A stretch of 55,306 bases of DNA from Anabaena minutissima FACHB-250 (GTDB taxonomy: Bacteria > Cyanobacteriota > Cyanobacteriia > Cyanobacteriales > Nostocaceae): positions 1 to 55,306 of the forward strand of contig NZ_JACJRG010000040.1 in the NCBI RefSeq assembly GCF_014697125.1, read 5' to 3'. Numbering within the stretch: the first letter of the stretch is position 1; the number at the start of each line of letters is the position of its first letter. Made by a program: the position numbers and the translations under genes. Positions 14,524-21,820 of this stretch are shown piece after piece. A model generated the notes under the pieces. The model did not search any database. It had not been told where the DNA came from and was given only the letters and a program-made list of their open reading frames with translations.

Positions 14524-15966
14524 TTAAGACATGAAGAAATTTGTGGGGGCGTTAGCTCTAATTTCAAAGCTATTTAAATAGCCAATCGGATCGCTAGGGT
14601 CAAAGCTTTTTCTATCTATGAATACTTCTGGCGGTTCAACTTTATAGTCTTCTTTGGGACATTCAATGCCCATTTCACTGGCTATATCTCGATATAAGTC
14701 TGTTCTCCAGCCTTGTGCTGCTAGTTTGTCAGCATTTTTGGGAAATTCTTTGATCTGTCCCCAACGAGCTGCTTGAGTCATTAACCAGATACTTCTGGAT
14801 CTCCATAAAAACGTTGAGTGTTCGCCTGGTTCTTTGGGTAGGTTGTCAGGAATATCATAGAAAATCGTGGTGTCTGCGGCGTTGATGGTACGGTCTTTGC
14901 CATCAAACCCACCATAGTTGTAGTTGCCGATAATTCCAGGTGCGGTCAATTTGGTAATTGGTGCATCCTGCTTTTTTGGTCTTGCACCTGTAAAGGAACG
15001 GTCTGTCATGAGTTCGGCGACTTCTTGGCGATTTTCAGGTTTGCTGCAATACTGGCAGGCTTCTATCATGGCTTTGACTAAGGAACGATAGGTTTTGGGA
15101 TATTTGTCAATGAAAGATTCCATCACCCCTAGTAACCTATCTGGATGTCCTAACCAGACTTCTTTCCCTTGGGCGAAGGTGAAGCCAATATTTTCATTGC
15201 CTGTAATGGCTCTGGTGTTCCAGGGTTCTGCTACCATGTAGGCTTGCATTGCCCCTATTCGCACATTTGTTACCATCTGTGGGGGGGACACAATAATGAC
15301 ACGAAACTCTTTGAAGGGATCGACACCAGCCGCCGCCGATACATAGCGGACGAAGTATTCATAAATCGATGAACTCAAAACTACTGCCCAGACTTTATTT
15401 TCTGCTGGTTGTTTTTGAAAGTAACCACGAAAATCTTTGCCGAAGGCTGCTAATGCCTCATCGCCATATTGTTGTTGATATTCGTACCAGGGACGCAAGC
15501 CAAAATCCCACATGGACTTATTCATGGTCATTGCATTACCGTGGCTGTGAATGGTCATGGCTGCACAGAGGGGGGCATGGCGTGCGCCTTCTGCACCTAT
15601 GCGGGCGTTGGTGACAGCACCAGAGACTACAGGTGAAGCATCTAGGCGACCAAATATTAAACCATCGCGGGAGGTAGCCCAACTTGCTTCGCGATTGAGT
15701 TGGACGTTTAAACCATACTTGCGAAAGAAGCCTTTTTTCCAGGCGATCGCAAATGGCGCACAATCATTAACGGGAACGTATCCAACAATTAGATCCGATT
15801 TTTCTAGATCATCAGATTTAACTAGTGGTTTGATCGCTAAGGCTTCTTCTGTCAAGCCTTTGGCGGATTTGTCTACTGATATGGCACAGGAGGATAAGGT
15901 GATTCCGGCTGTGGTTGCTCCTATGCTTTTGAGGAAGTTCCGTCTTGTCCAGTTATGGTTGCTCAT
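14524..15966 (-). CDS. NrtA/CmpA-family Tat-exported binding protein
   Basis: The 480-residue solute-binding protein of the importer. The N-terminus is a twin-arginine signal with a lipobox-like end (TRRNFLKSIGATTAGITLSSC), so the folded protein is exported and probably lipid-anchored at the cytoplasmic membrane. The body is that of the NrtA/CmpA family (VGYVPVNDCAPFAIAWKKGFF, SWATSRDGLIFGRLDAS, YMVAEPWNTRA). Family members bind nitrate, bicarbonate, cyanate or related small anions; I cannot tell the ligand by eye. The c-di-AMP riboswitch upstream of the operon is not expected for a nitrogen-controlled nitrate system, so an osmotic or ionic role is possible. Confidence 0.9.
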   Translation of the reverse strand: MSNHNWTRRNFLKSIGATTAGITLSSCAISVDKSAKGLTEEALAIKPLVKSDDLEKSDLIVGYVPVNDCAPFAIAWKKGFFRKYGLNVQLNREASWATSRDGLIFGRLDASPVVSGAVTNARIGAEGARHAPLCAAMTIHSHGNAMTMNKSMWDFGLRPWYEYQQQYGDEALAAFGKDFRGYFQKQPAENKVWAVVLSSSIYEYFVRYVSAAAGVDPFKEFRVIIVSPPQMVTNVRIGAMQAYMVAEPWNTRAITGNENIGFTFAQGKEVWLGHPDRLLGVMESFIDKYPKTYRSLVKAMIEACQYCSKPENRQEVAELMTDRSFTGARPKKQDAPITKLTAPGIIGNYNYGGFDGKDRTINAADTTIFYDIPDNLPKEPGEHSTFLWRSRSIWLMTQAARWGQIKEFPKNADKLAAQGWRTDLYRDIASEMGIECPKEDYKVEPPEVFIDRKSFDPSDPIGYLNSFEIRANAPTNFFMS

Positions 15967-15992
15967 GTGGAGTTCAATGGTGTGATTAGCTC

Positions 15993-16020
15993 ACGCAGAG
16001 ACGCAGAGGCGCAGAGAGAG
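15993..16020. repeat. Interspersed GCAGAG-type repeat
   Basis: The sequence CACGCAGAGACGCAGAGGCG and its continuation are a second copy of the short A/G-rich repeat family seen at 14475-14504 and 45217-45242. It lies in the 91-base gap between the permease and binding-protein genes. Confidence 0.5.
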
Positions 16021-16057
16021 AGGCTGCGTCTTGAGGTTTTGTTAGAGTGAGATGTTT

Positions 16058-16909
16058 TTATTTGGAAGTTATGGGGCGATGGGTGGCTAGTTCTTGCAGT
16101 TTACTGACGGCAAAATCTAGGATGAGTCCGGTTAAGCCTATGACGAAAACGGCTAGGAAGACTGAACTGAGGTTTAAACGACTCCATTCATCCCAGACAA
16201 AGAAGCCTATACCTACTCCGCCGGTGAGCATTTCTACTGCAACTATGACAAGCCAGGCAATTCCTAAACTGATTCGCAAGCCTGTAAAAATGTAGGGTAA
16301 ACTGGCAGGCCAAATAATTTTGATAATTCGCCGCCAATGGGGGATTTCTAGGACTTGTGCCACGTCTATATAATCTTTGGGAACGCTGGCAACTCCTAGG
16401 GCTGTATTAATAATGGTCGGCCATAGGGAGGTGATAAAAATTACGAAAATGGCTGAAGGCTCTGCTAAGTTGAAGATAGCTAAAGCTATGGGTAGCCAAG
16501 CTAAGGGTGATACTGGTTTGAAAATTTGAATGATGGGATTGAATGCTAGCATGGCTGGTCTAGACATCCCAATCAAGAAGCCTAAAGGTATAGCTACTAC
16601 TGCACCTAATGAAAAACCTATCAGTACCCGTCTTAGGCTAGCTATCAATAACCAACCAATGCCTAAATTACCGGGGCCTCTTTGATAAAATGGGTGAAGT
16701 ATGTAGTCTAAGTTAGCCACGAATGCTTCAGGTGGTGTAGGCATTAACTCATGGTTAATCAGTGCTACAACCCACCAGAGCAAGATAATTCCTAAAAAAC
16801 CCATGATGGGTAATAGGACTACATCCCTCAAAATTACAGGTTTAGTCTTTTTCCAGACAGCTTGACTGGCAACAGCTGCGATCGCTGCTAAATTTAATTG
16901 TAATATCAT
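16058..16909 (-). CDS. ABC transporter permease, NrtB/SsuC/CmpB type
   Basis: The membrane channel of the importer, 283 residues with about six helices. The cytoplasmic ATPase-contact (EAA) loop is EIPHWRRIIKIIWPASLPYI followed by FTGLRISLGIAW, typical of the BinPDT_2 group that includes NrtB, CmpB, CynB, SsuC and TauC. ATG at 16909 is used, giving the first gene of the operon; the order permease, binding protein, ATPase differs from the usual binding-protein-first nrtABCD or cmpABCD. The leader carries a c-di-AMP riboswitch at 17010-17185. Shared orientation with the downstream genes supports one transcript. Confidence 0.9.
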   Translation of the reverse strand: MILQLNLAAIAAVASQAVWKKTKPVILRDVVLLPIMGFLGIILLWWVVALINHELMPTPPEAFVANLDYILHPFYQRGPGNLGIGWLLIASLRRVLIGFSLGAVVAIPLGFLIGMSRPAMLAFNPIIQIFKPVSPLAWLPIALAIFNLAEPSAIFVIFITSLWPTIINTALGVASVPKDYIDVAQVLEIPHWRRIIKIIWPASLPYIFTGLRISLGIAWLVIVAVEMLTGGVGIGFFVWDEWSRLNLSSVFLAVFVIGLTGLILDFAVSKLQELATHRPITSK

Positions 16910-17009
16910 TCAGGCAACCCCAACAGAGTTAAGTGCAGGTACAAAAAACCGAGCAGTACCAGCCACGGACACTGATGAGAGCTAAACATTAAAAAATGCT
17001 GTCTCTTCA

Positions 17010-17185
17010 GTCTCCTCCCAATGCCTACGAAGTTAGCTGACGGGCTAGGGCTGAGAGTTGCCCTTCTCACGAGAATGTCGAGTATGAAGTGTTGAGTTAG
17101 GCGTTGAATCACCTTTCTCTTGTAACTCTTAACTCGCTACTCTCTAAAAGATACGCCCCAAAAACTTGGTTCCTCCGCTCCAACA
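17010..17185 (-). promoter_or_regulatory. c-di-AMP riboswitch (ydaO-yuaA type)
   Basis: Minus strand: the 5' half has GAGCGGAGGAACCAAG and GGGGCGTATCTTTTAGAGAG. The 3' half has AGCCCGTCAGCTAACTTCGT, then AGGCATTGGGAGGAGACTG. These match the conserved ydaO-yuaA blocks even more closely than the copy at 13358-13515. It lies about 100 bases before the permease gene of the NrtABD-type operon. A T-rich stretch (GGTTTTTTG on the minus strand, near 16942-16952) after the aptamer may be part of the termination platform, but the stem is not clear. Confidence 0.9.
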
Positions 17186-17393
17186 TTACATACTGTGATC
17201 TGTTGGATTAGGCTGACTTACTCTAATAGATAGTAATCTTCATCAAGATAGCATTATTGATTCCATAAAAACAACTTTAAACTGATAATTTTTTCTTATT
17301 GTAATCTCCAGATTAAATTACGTGCCGTTAGGATTTACCTTGGCAAAATATACCCCACGCTGCCAACATAACCATTCCAAAATTGAGAGAAAT

Positions 17394-17457
17394 TTACCAA
17401 ACCCGAAGCTTATATTCCCTAAATATAAGCTTCGGGTTTGGTAAGGCTAATTTTTTT
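17394..17457 (+). terminator. Perfect 23-bp hairpin followed by seven Ts
   Basis: Bases 17394-17416 pair without mismatch with 17422-17444 (arm starts TTACCAAACCCGAAGCTTAT), with a 5-base loop. Downstream on the plus strand is GGCTAATTTTTTT. It looks like a strong rho-independent terminator, but no plus-strand protein gene precedes it; the ABC operon runs the other way. It may end a small noncoding RNA transcribed from about 17200 or be a mobile palindrome. It lies 150 bases before the histidine kinase start. Confidence 0.7.
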
Positions 17458-17607
17458 GTCTTACAGGATACGATAAAGCTAATAACTGCTAAATATATGT
17501 CACACGATAGGTGAAACTTGCCAAGAGTTTCGATAAAGGCCTCTGTAATCGCTAAACTAATGACATAGATAATTTAGTTCCTCTATTTCCTCGGTGAATT
17601 TAAAAAC

Positions 17608-18798
17608 ATGGATTTTAGTCAATCGCTGGCTGAAAATACTCACAATATCATCGAAAAATGGATTTTAGCAGTTCGGAATGATCAGCAGATAGAAAGTGCT
17701 GATGATTTATCCTACAGAGCAATTAAAAATCATATTCCTGAAGTTTTTCAGGCGATGGTAAAAGTGTTGTCGCCTTCCCAGGAGGGTGATATTAAATCAA
17801 TAGTGACTGCTAGTTGGGAGCATGGTTTGCTACGTGCTGAACAAGGCTTTGATCCGTCCGAAATTGCCCGCGAGTATCGTCTACTAAGAAAAGTAGTATT
17901 TGATGCTATGGAGGCTGATTTATTACAGGCAACACCAACCGAAATTATTCGTTATATGCGTTTAATTGATGCGGTGATTGATGAAGCGATCGCTCGGTGT
18001 TTTAATAGTTATGTGAAAGAACGCTTGCGTGAATTAGAACATTTACAAACCTCTCTTACTCTCCATAATGAAGAATTGACGCGTTTAATTAATGTCAATC
18101 AAGACAAACTTTCAGAACTAGCGCACGAACTCAAACACCCTTTAACGTCAATTATTGGTTACTCAGATTTATTTTTACGACAACAAAAACGAGAGATTCC
18201 GAAAAAAGATAGCAACGTCAACGTAGAACATATTGAACGTGTACTACGCAATGGTAGACAGTTACTGCGTTTAATTAATAATGTATTAGAACTTTCACGG
18301 TATGAAGCAGGTCAACTCCAACTCCAATTAGTGTCTATTAATGTAACGGAATTAATTAACAATGTCTGTGAGATGCTAGAGCCTTTGGCGGCGGAGAAGA
18401 ATTTAAGAATCCTGGTTGACTGCAACAGCATATCTTCAGAGATAATTACAGATGGCTTTCAATTACAACAAGTTGTCACAAATCTGGTTAGTAATGGGAT
18501 TCGCTACACAGACTCCGGTACTATAAGTATAGTATGTCAGATGCTAGATCATGAGAAGTGGGCGATCGCAGTCTCTGATACTGGTATTGGTATTGCACCA
18601 AAAGACCAAACCAAGATATTTGAACCTTATTTTCGCGTCAGTTCTCAAGAACGTCCCTACCTTCCCGAAAGCTCTGGCTTAGGTTTAGCGATAGTGGCGC
18701 GGTTAGTCAAACTACTGCAAGGTGAAATTAGCCTAGTTTCTCAACCAGGGGTTGGCTCTACTTTCACAGTGATTTTACCTTTAAAAGTGAAGATTTGA
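17608..18798 (+). CDS. Sensor histidine kinase with N-terminal RsbRD-like domain
   Basis: A 396-residue cytoplasmic histidine kinase without membrane helices. The N-terminal 150 residues are helical (NTHNIIEKWILAVRND, DPSEIAREYRLLRKVVFD) and resemble the RsbRD/RsbU_N-type sensory four-helix domain. A short coiled linker leads to the HisKA box SELAHELKHPLTSIIGYSDL (His at about 173), then the ATPase boxes: N NLVSNGIRYT, G1 DTGIGIA, F FEPYFR, G2 SGLGLAIV. The residue after the usual H-E-L-R is Lys and the following Thr is His (HELKHPL), a mild variation. No response regulator is adjacent, so the partner is unknown. ATG at 17608 is used. Confidence 0.9.
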   Translation: MDFSQSLAENTHNIIEKWILAVRNDQQIESADDLSYRAIKNHIPEVFQAMVKVLSPSQEGDIKSIVTASWEHGLLRAEQGFDPSEIAREYRLLRKVVFDAMEADLLQATPTEIIRYMRLIDAVIDEAIARCFNSYVKERLRELEHLQTSLTLHNEELTRLINVNQDKLSELAHELKHPLTSIIGYSDLFLRQQKREIPKKDSNVNVEHIERVLRNGRQLLRLINNVLELSRYEAGQLQLQLVSINVTELINNVCEMLEPLAAEKNLRILVDCNSISSEIITDGFQLQQVVTNLVSNGIRYTDSGTISIVCQMLDHEKWAIAVSDTGIGIAPKDQTKIFEPYFRVSSQERPYLPESSGLGLAIVARLVKLLQGEISLVSQPGVGSTFTVILPLKVKI

Positions 18799-18812
18799 AA
18801 AAACTGCAAAAA

Positions 18813-19148
18813 TTATGCGATCGCATATCCCGTGTGTTGTCTAACATTAGGTGGGTGGAATCCCAAGACAATGTGATCTTTGGGAATCCCTGCTGCTACT
18901 AATTCATAGGTAACACCATCTTCTGTGTCATCCCGTTGTACCCAAATTTTACTATCAATAATTTCCAGATGAACTAAGCAACCATGAATTCGCTTGACAC
19001 CATCCCAGCCTAAAGTTATCAGTAAATAACTGTCATTTTCGCTATCAAACACAGCTTGACATTTAATATCTGCATAAGAATAAGGAATTTGTGTGTAGGG
19101 TGTTAATACCTCTTTGATGATGTGCCGATAATTATCTAAGGTATCCAT
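18813..19148 (-). CDS. xisI: XisI, fdxN-element excision controlling factor family
   Basis: A 111-residue XisI homologue. In Anabaena, XisI and XisH are needed with the recombinase XisF for excision of the fdxN element during heterocyst formation, yet homologues are widespread in cyanobacteria away from any such element. Family features seen: the N-terminal MDTLDNYRHIIKEVLTPY, DIKCQAVFDSENDSYLLIT, GWDGVKRIHGCLVHLEI, and the C-terminal LGFHPPNVRQHTGYA. The start overlaps the xisH stop by 13 bases, so the two are coupled. No recombinase gene is nearby, so the pair is likely a stand-alone module. Confidence 0.93.
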   Translation of the reverse strand: MDTLDNYRHIIKEVLTPYTQIPYSYADIKCQAVFDSENDSYLLITLGWDGVKRIHGCLVHLEIIDSKIWVQRDDTEDGVTYELVAAGIPKDHIVLGFHPPNVRQHTGYAIA

Positions 19149-19552
19149 TGGATAATCCTCTCTGTTTCTGGATTAAAAACTAGTAACTTGAGATTCTCAC
19201 TTTCTATTAAAAGTGTACCAATTGGTTCTTCAAACAAAGTTGTAAATATACTGTCCCTCACACCCAAATATAATGTTCTTTCTGGTTCTAGGCGATGGAT
19301 AACAGCACGATACATGATAAATCCCCCGATGGCATCTTTTAGGTCTGCCATTTCTGAGGGACTAACAAAACTTTTAACTTCTACAGCTATTTTTTTAGTT
19401 CCTTGTTCTGCGGCTAAGAGTTGTTTTGCACCTAAATCTACATACATATCTTTTTGACCCCACTTTAAATGTAGAGGGTCATGCGTAATTATCCAGTCTT
19501 CTTGAATTAAGGCATTCTTAACAGCATCGTGATAAATATCTCTTGCAGGCAT
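19136..19552 (-). CDS. xisH: XisH, fdxN-element excision controlling factor family
   Basis: A 138-residue XisH homologue with the family start PARDIYHDAVKNALIQEDW and the stretch GTKKIAVEVKSFVSPSE. The pattern D...E-V-K within a predicted strand-turn-strand resembles a PD-(D/E)xK nuclease core, which is consistent with a DNA-acting role; this is fold inference, not shown activity. The gene overlaps xisI by 13 bases and lies 12 bases downstream of rnc on the same strand, so all may share a transcript. ATG at 19552 is used. Confidence 0.93.
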   Translation of the reverse strand: MPARDIYHDAVKNALIQEDWIITHDPLHLKWGQKDMYVDLGAKQLLAAEQGTKKIAVEVKSFVSPSEMADLKDAIGGFIMYRAVIHRLEPERTLYLGVRDSIFTTLFEEPIGTLLIESENLKLLVFNPETERIIQWIP

Positions 19553-19564
19553 ATCAAAGTGTAT

Positions 19565-20251
19565 TTATGACAACAAACCTTGTGTTTTTAATTTAGCTAA
19601 CGCATCCTCAGCTGACAATTTTTCTGCTTCTTTTTTATTACGTCCCGTACCCTCTCCGTACTTTTGATTTTCCACATAAACTTCCGCTTTGAATTCTGGC
19701 GCGTGAGACAAACCACCTGTTTGTGTTGTGACATATTTGGGAGGAGTCGGGCCAATATTGCGCTGTACCCATTCTTGAAAGCGGTTTTTTGAATCTACAT
19801 TAGAGCGAGATACCACAATTTGTTCAGGGACAGCATCAAATAATGGTTCTATAATTGCACGCACAGCTTCAATATTGCAGTCGTTATCTAAATAGTAAGC
19901 ACCAATCACAGCTTCTAATGTACTGCTAAGTAAATTAGGATTTTGATAGCCACCATCTCGAATTGCACCTTTACCTAACCGTATCCTGAAATCTAAGCCT
20001 ACTTCAATCGCAAACTTAGCCAGTTGTTTCTCATCTACTAATGCTGAACGCCGCCGCGTTAATTCATCTTCTCCCTTTTCTGGGTGACGACGATAAAGAT
20101 ATTCACCACTTAAAAAATTCAGCACAGCATCACCGAGAAATTCTAGGCGTTCATTGTGTTCGCCTTCTCCTGGGTTTTCATTGACATAAGAACGGTGGGT
20201 AAGTGCTTGGCGTAGCAGTTTCGTATCATGAAATATGAGCAGTTTGTGCAT
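19565..20251 (-). CDS. rnc: Ribonuclease III
   Basis: RNase III cleaves double-stranded RNA during rRNA and mRNA processing. The catalytic signature NERLEFLGDAVLNF is followed by DEKQLAKFA and the second acidic cluster STLEAVIGAYYLD. A C-terminal double-stranded-RNA-binding domain follows (FQEWVQRNIGPTPPKY to NKKEAEKLSAEDALAKL). I place the start at the ATG at 20251 (MHKLLIFHDTKLL), where homology begins; the frame is open upstream to an ATG at 20305, but that would overlap the preceding gene by 29 bases. Length from 20251 is 228 residues, normal for the family. No clear ribosome site is seen for either start. Confidence 0.92.
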   Translation of the reverse strand: MHKLLIFHDTKLLRQALTHRSYVNENPGEGEHNERLEFLGDAVLNFLSGEYLYRRHPEKGEDELTRRRSALVDEKQLAKFAIEVGLDFRIRLGKGAIRDGGYQNPNLLSSTLEAVIGAYYLDNDCNIEAVRAIIEPLFDAVPEQIVVSRSNVDSKNRFQEWVQRNIGPTPPKYVTTQTGGLSHAPEFKAEVYVENQKYGEGTGRNKKEAEKLSAEDALAKLKTQGLLS

Positions 20252-20276
20252 TTTGATGTCGCTGGTGTCGGTAAAA

Positions 20277-20885
20277 TCATGGTTTATTTTCAGCGATTGC
20301 CTCATATAAAAAACCTAAAATCTTCTTAATATCCTTAATGTAATATTCGCTTAAATCAATACTTACAACATTATTTTCCAGATAGAGAAACTGCCATATC
20401 GTGCCAATAGTCACAGCACCATAAATTTTTTTAATAACATTATCATTTCTTTCATTAAAAATCTGAGCAGCAACCATTTCTGCAATACATTGTGCTAAAC
20501 CAGACCGCAAATTTTCGTTTTTACTTTCTACTAAAAAAATTACCGGACTGCGGACAAATAATTGTTCAGGAGAAAGACTTAAAATAAAATCGCAAAAACC
20601 ATTTAGGCCTCGTTGAGCATCAACAGCAAACTCAACTCCAGAAAATAATCCAATTTCATAATTAAATTTACGTCTGATTTCTAGTAAAATTGGACTAATA
20701 ATCATTTCGCTGCGAGCTTTTTCGGAACTGATAGCAACGGCTAAATCAACATTTTCCTTGAGAATAGTTGAGAGTAAATTACTATATTCTTGTTCTGGTA
20801 TATCAGCAAATAATCCAGATGACTCTTGAATACGTAAACCAAAATTGTCAATTATTTCCTTAAGTTTAAAATCACTATAAGCCAT
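20277..20885 (-). CDS. Hypothetical protein with PD-(D/E)xK-nuclease-like core
   Basis: A 202-residue soluble protein. The central part (about 88-125) reads GFCDFILSLSPEQLFV then VIFLVESKNENLRSGLAQC. The Asp of CDF and the E-S-K of VESKNE are spaced as in PD-(D/E)xK nucleases, and similar proteins are common in cyanobacterial genomes near Uma2 and XisH genes. Activity is not established. It is upstream of rnc on the same strand and probably co-transcribed with it. ATG at 20885 is used. Confidence 0.72.
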   Translation of the reverse strand: MAYSDFKLKEIIDNFGLRIQESSGLFADIPEQEYSNLLSTILKENVDLAVAISSEKARSEMIISPILLEIRRKFNYEIGLFSGVEFAVDAQRGLNGFCDFILSLSPEQLFVRSPVIFLVESKNENLRSGLAQCIAEMVAAQIFNERNDNVIKKIYGAVTIGTIWQFLYLENNVVSIDLSEYYIKDIKKILGFLYEAIAENKP

Positions 20886-21048
20886 AATAAAAGTTCAAGA
20901 TTAAATACTCGATGATTATTATTTGATTTGTGAAAAAATAAGTATTGATGCACTAGACTAGCTATAAATACCTAATTGCATTCATAACTCAAACCAGATT
21001 TATATATTATCTTTTTAAGATTCTTCATAAATAATTAATTTTAAAACT

Positions 21049-21627
21049 TTATTTTTTGGGGAATATCCTACTTAAATCTACGGTCAAATCAGGAAAACAA
21101 GGTAAAGCTATTACCTGATTAGGTAAAACAATTCTTTTATTTGAATAACCAGATTTACCTTTAGTATCTTGATAAGGCTCACTGTAAGATTCTAAATAGT
21201 TATCAAATAAATTGAATATCCAATAATTAGAAATACCTGCTTGAGCATAGAGAGGTATTTTGACATCTTGATCATAACTTAAAGACGAATCTGCAACTTC
21301 CATCACCAGCAACACATCAGCAGGGCTAGGATGAGCAGAGAGATAATTGTCATCTCGATTTTTAACGATCGCAAAATCAGGTTCTGGTTCGCTGTTGGGA
21401 GGTAAACTAATTGGAGCTTGAGATTGCAGAATAGCCCTATCTCCTACTAATTTTGGTAATTCTCGTAGTAAATTGCGTAAGCAAGTTTCATGGGCTTTAC
21501 CCTTGGATACCATTTGTATCAGTTCTCCGTTGATTAATTCAATGCGGTCATCCTCGTGGAAAAAGCCCAATTCCACGAGTTTGTGATACTCTTCCACTGT
21601 GAAGCGTTTAGCTTGAGCGATACTCAT
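21049..21627 (-). CDS. Uma2-family putative endonuclease (DUF820)
   Basis: Uma2 proteins are expanded in cyanobacteria and have a PD-(D/E)xK restriction-endonuclease fold; their biological role is not known. Motifs visible in order: FTVEEYHKLVELGFF, EDDRIELINGELIQM, PEPDFAIVK, LLVMEVADSSLSYDQDVKI and YAQAGISNYWI, which carry the Asp, Glu and Lys of the core. I prefer the ATG at 21627 (MSIAQAKRF) over the upstream ATG at 21651, because homology starts there; this gives 192 residues. It is the third nuclease-fold gene within about 2.5 kb (with XisH and the 202-aa protein). Confidence 0.9.
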   Translation of the reverse strand: MSIAQAKRFTVEEYHKLVELGFFHEDDRIELINGELIQMVSKGKAHETCLRNLLRELPKLVGDRAILQSQAPISLPPNSEPEPDFAIVKNRDDNYLSAHPSPADVLLVMEVADSSLSYDQDVKIPLYAQAGISNYWIFNLFDNYLESYSEPYQDTKGKSGYSNKRIVLPNQVIALPCFPDLTVDLSRIFPKK

Positions 21628-21726
21628 AAATTTTGCTCCCAAGGGCAACACAAAGCCCTCATTCCTATAACCCTTATTCTAAATATGCCAGAAATTGATA
21701 TGCTAAAAGCCGAGACTAACTTGTAA

Positions 21727-21759
21727 AGTGCTGAGTGCTGAGTTATGAGTGCTGAGTAA
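21727..21759. repeat. Short run of TGAGTGC heptamers
   Basis: GTGCTGAGTGCTGAGTTATG and its continuation contain three or four degenerate copies of the same TGAGTGC unit that forms the 30-unit array at 38575-38784. It lies between the Uma2 gene and chlD. Confidence 0.6.
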
Positions 21760-21820
21760 AAATATCAGTTCTTAGTCCCTATTGAAACTGTCTCCTGCCT
21801 TTATAATCATTTGCAAACCA

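Noticed and set aside
15551..15985. 144-codon open frame antisense to the binding protein gene
   Set aside because: It is a shadow of the NrtA-like coding sequence on the other strand, with no ribosome site and a low-complexity, arginine/serine-rich product.
18813..19552. An fdxN-type excision element associated with xisH/xisI
   Set aside because: No XisF-type serine recombinase and no interrupted gene is visible nearby; homologues of this pair are common away from such elements.
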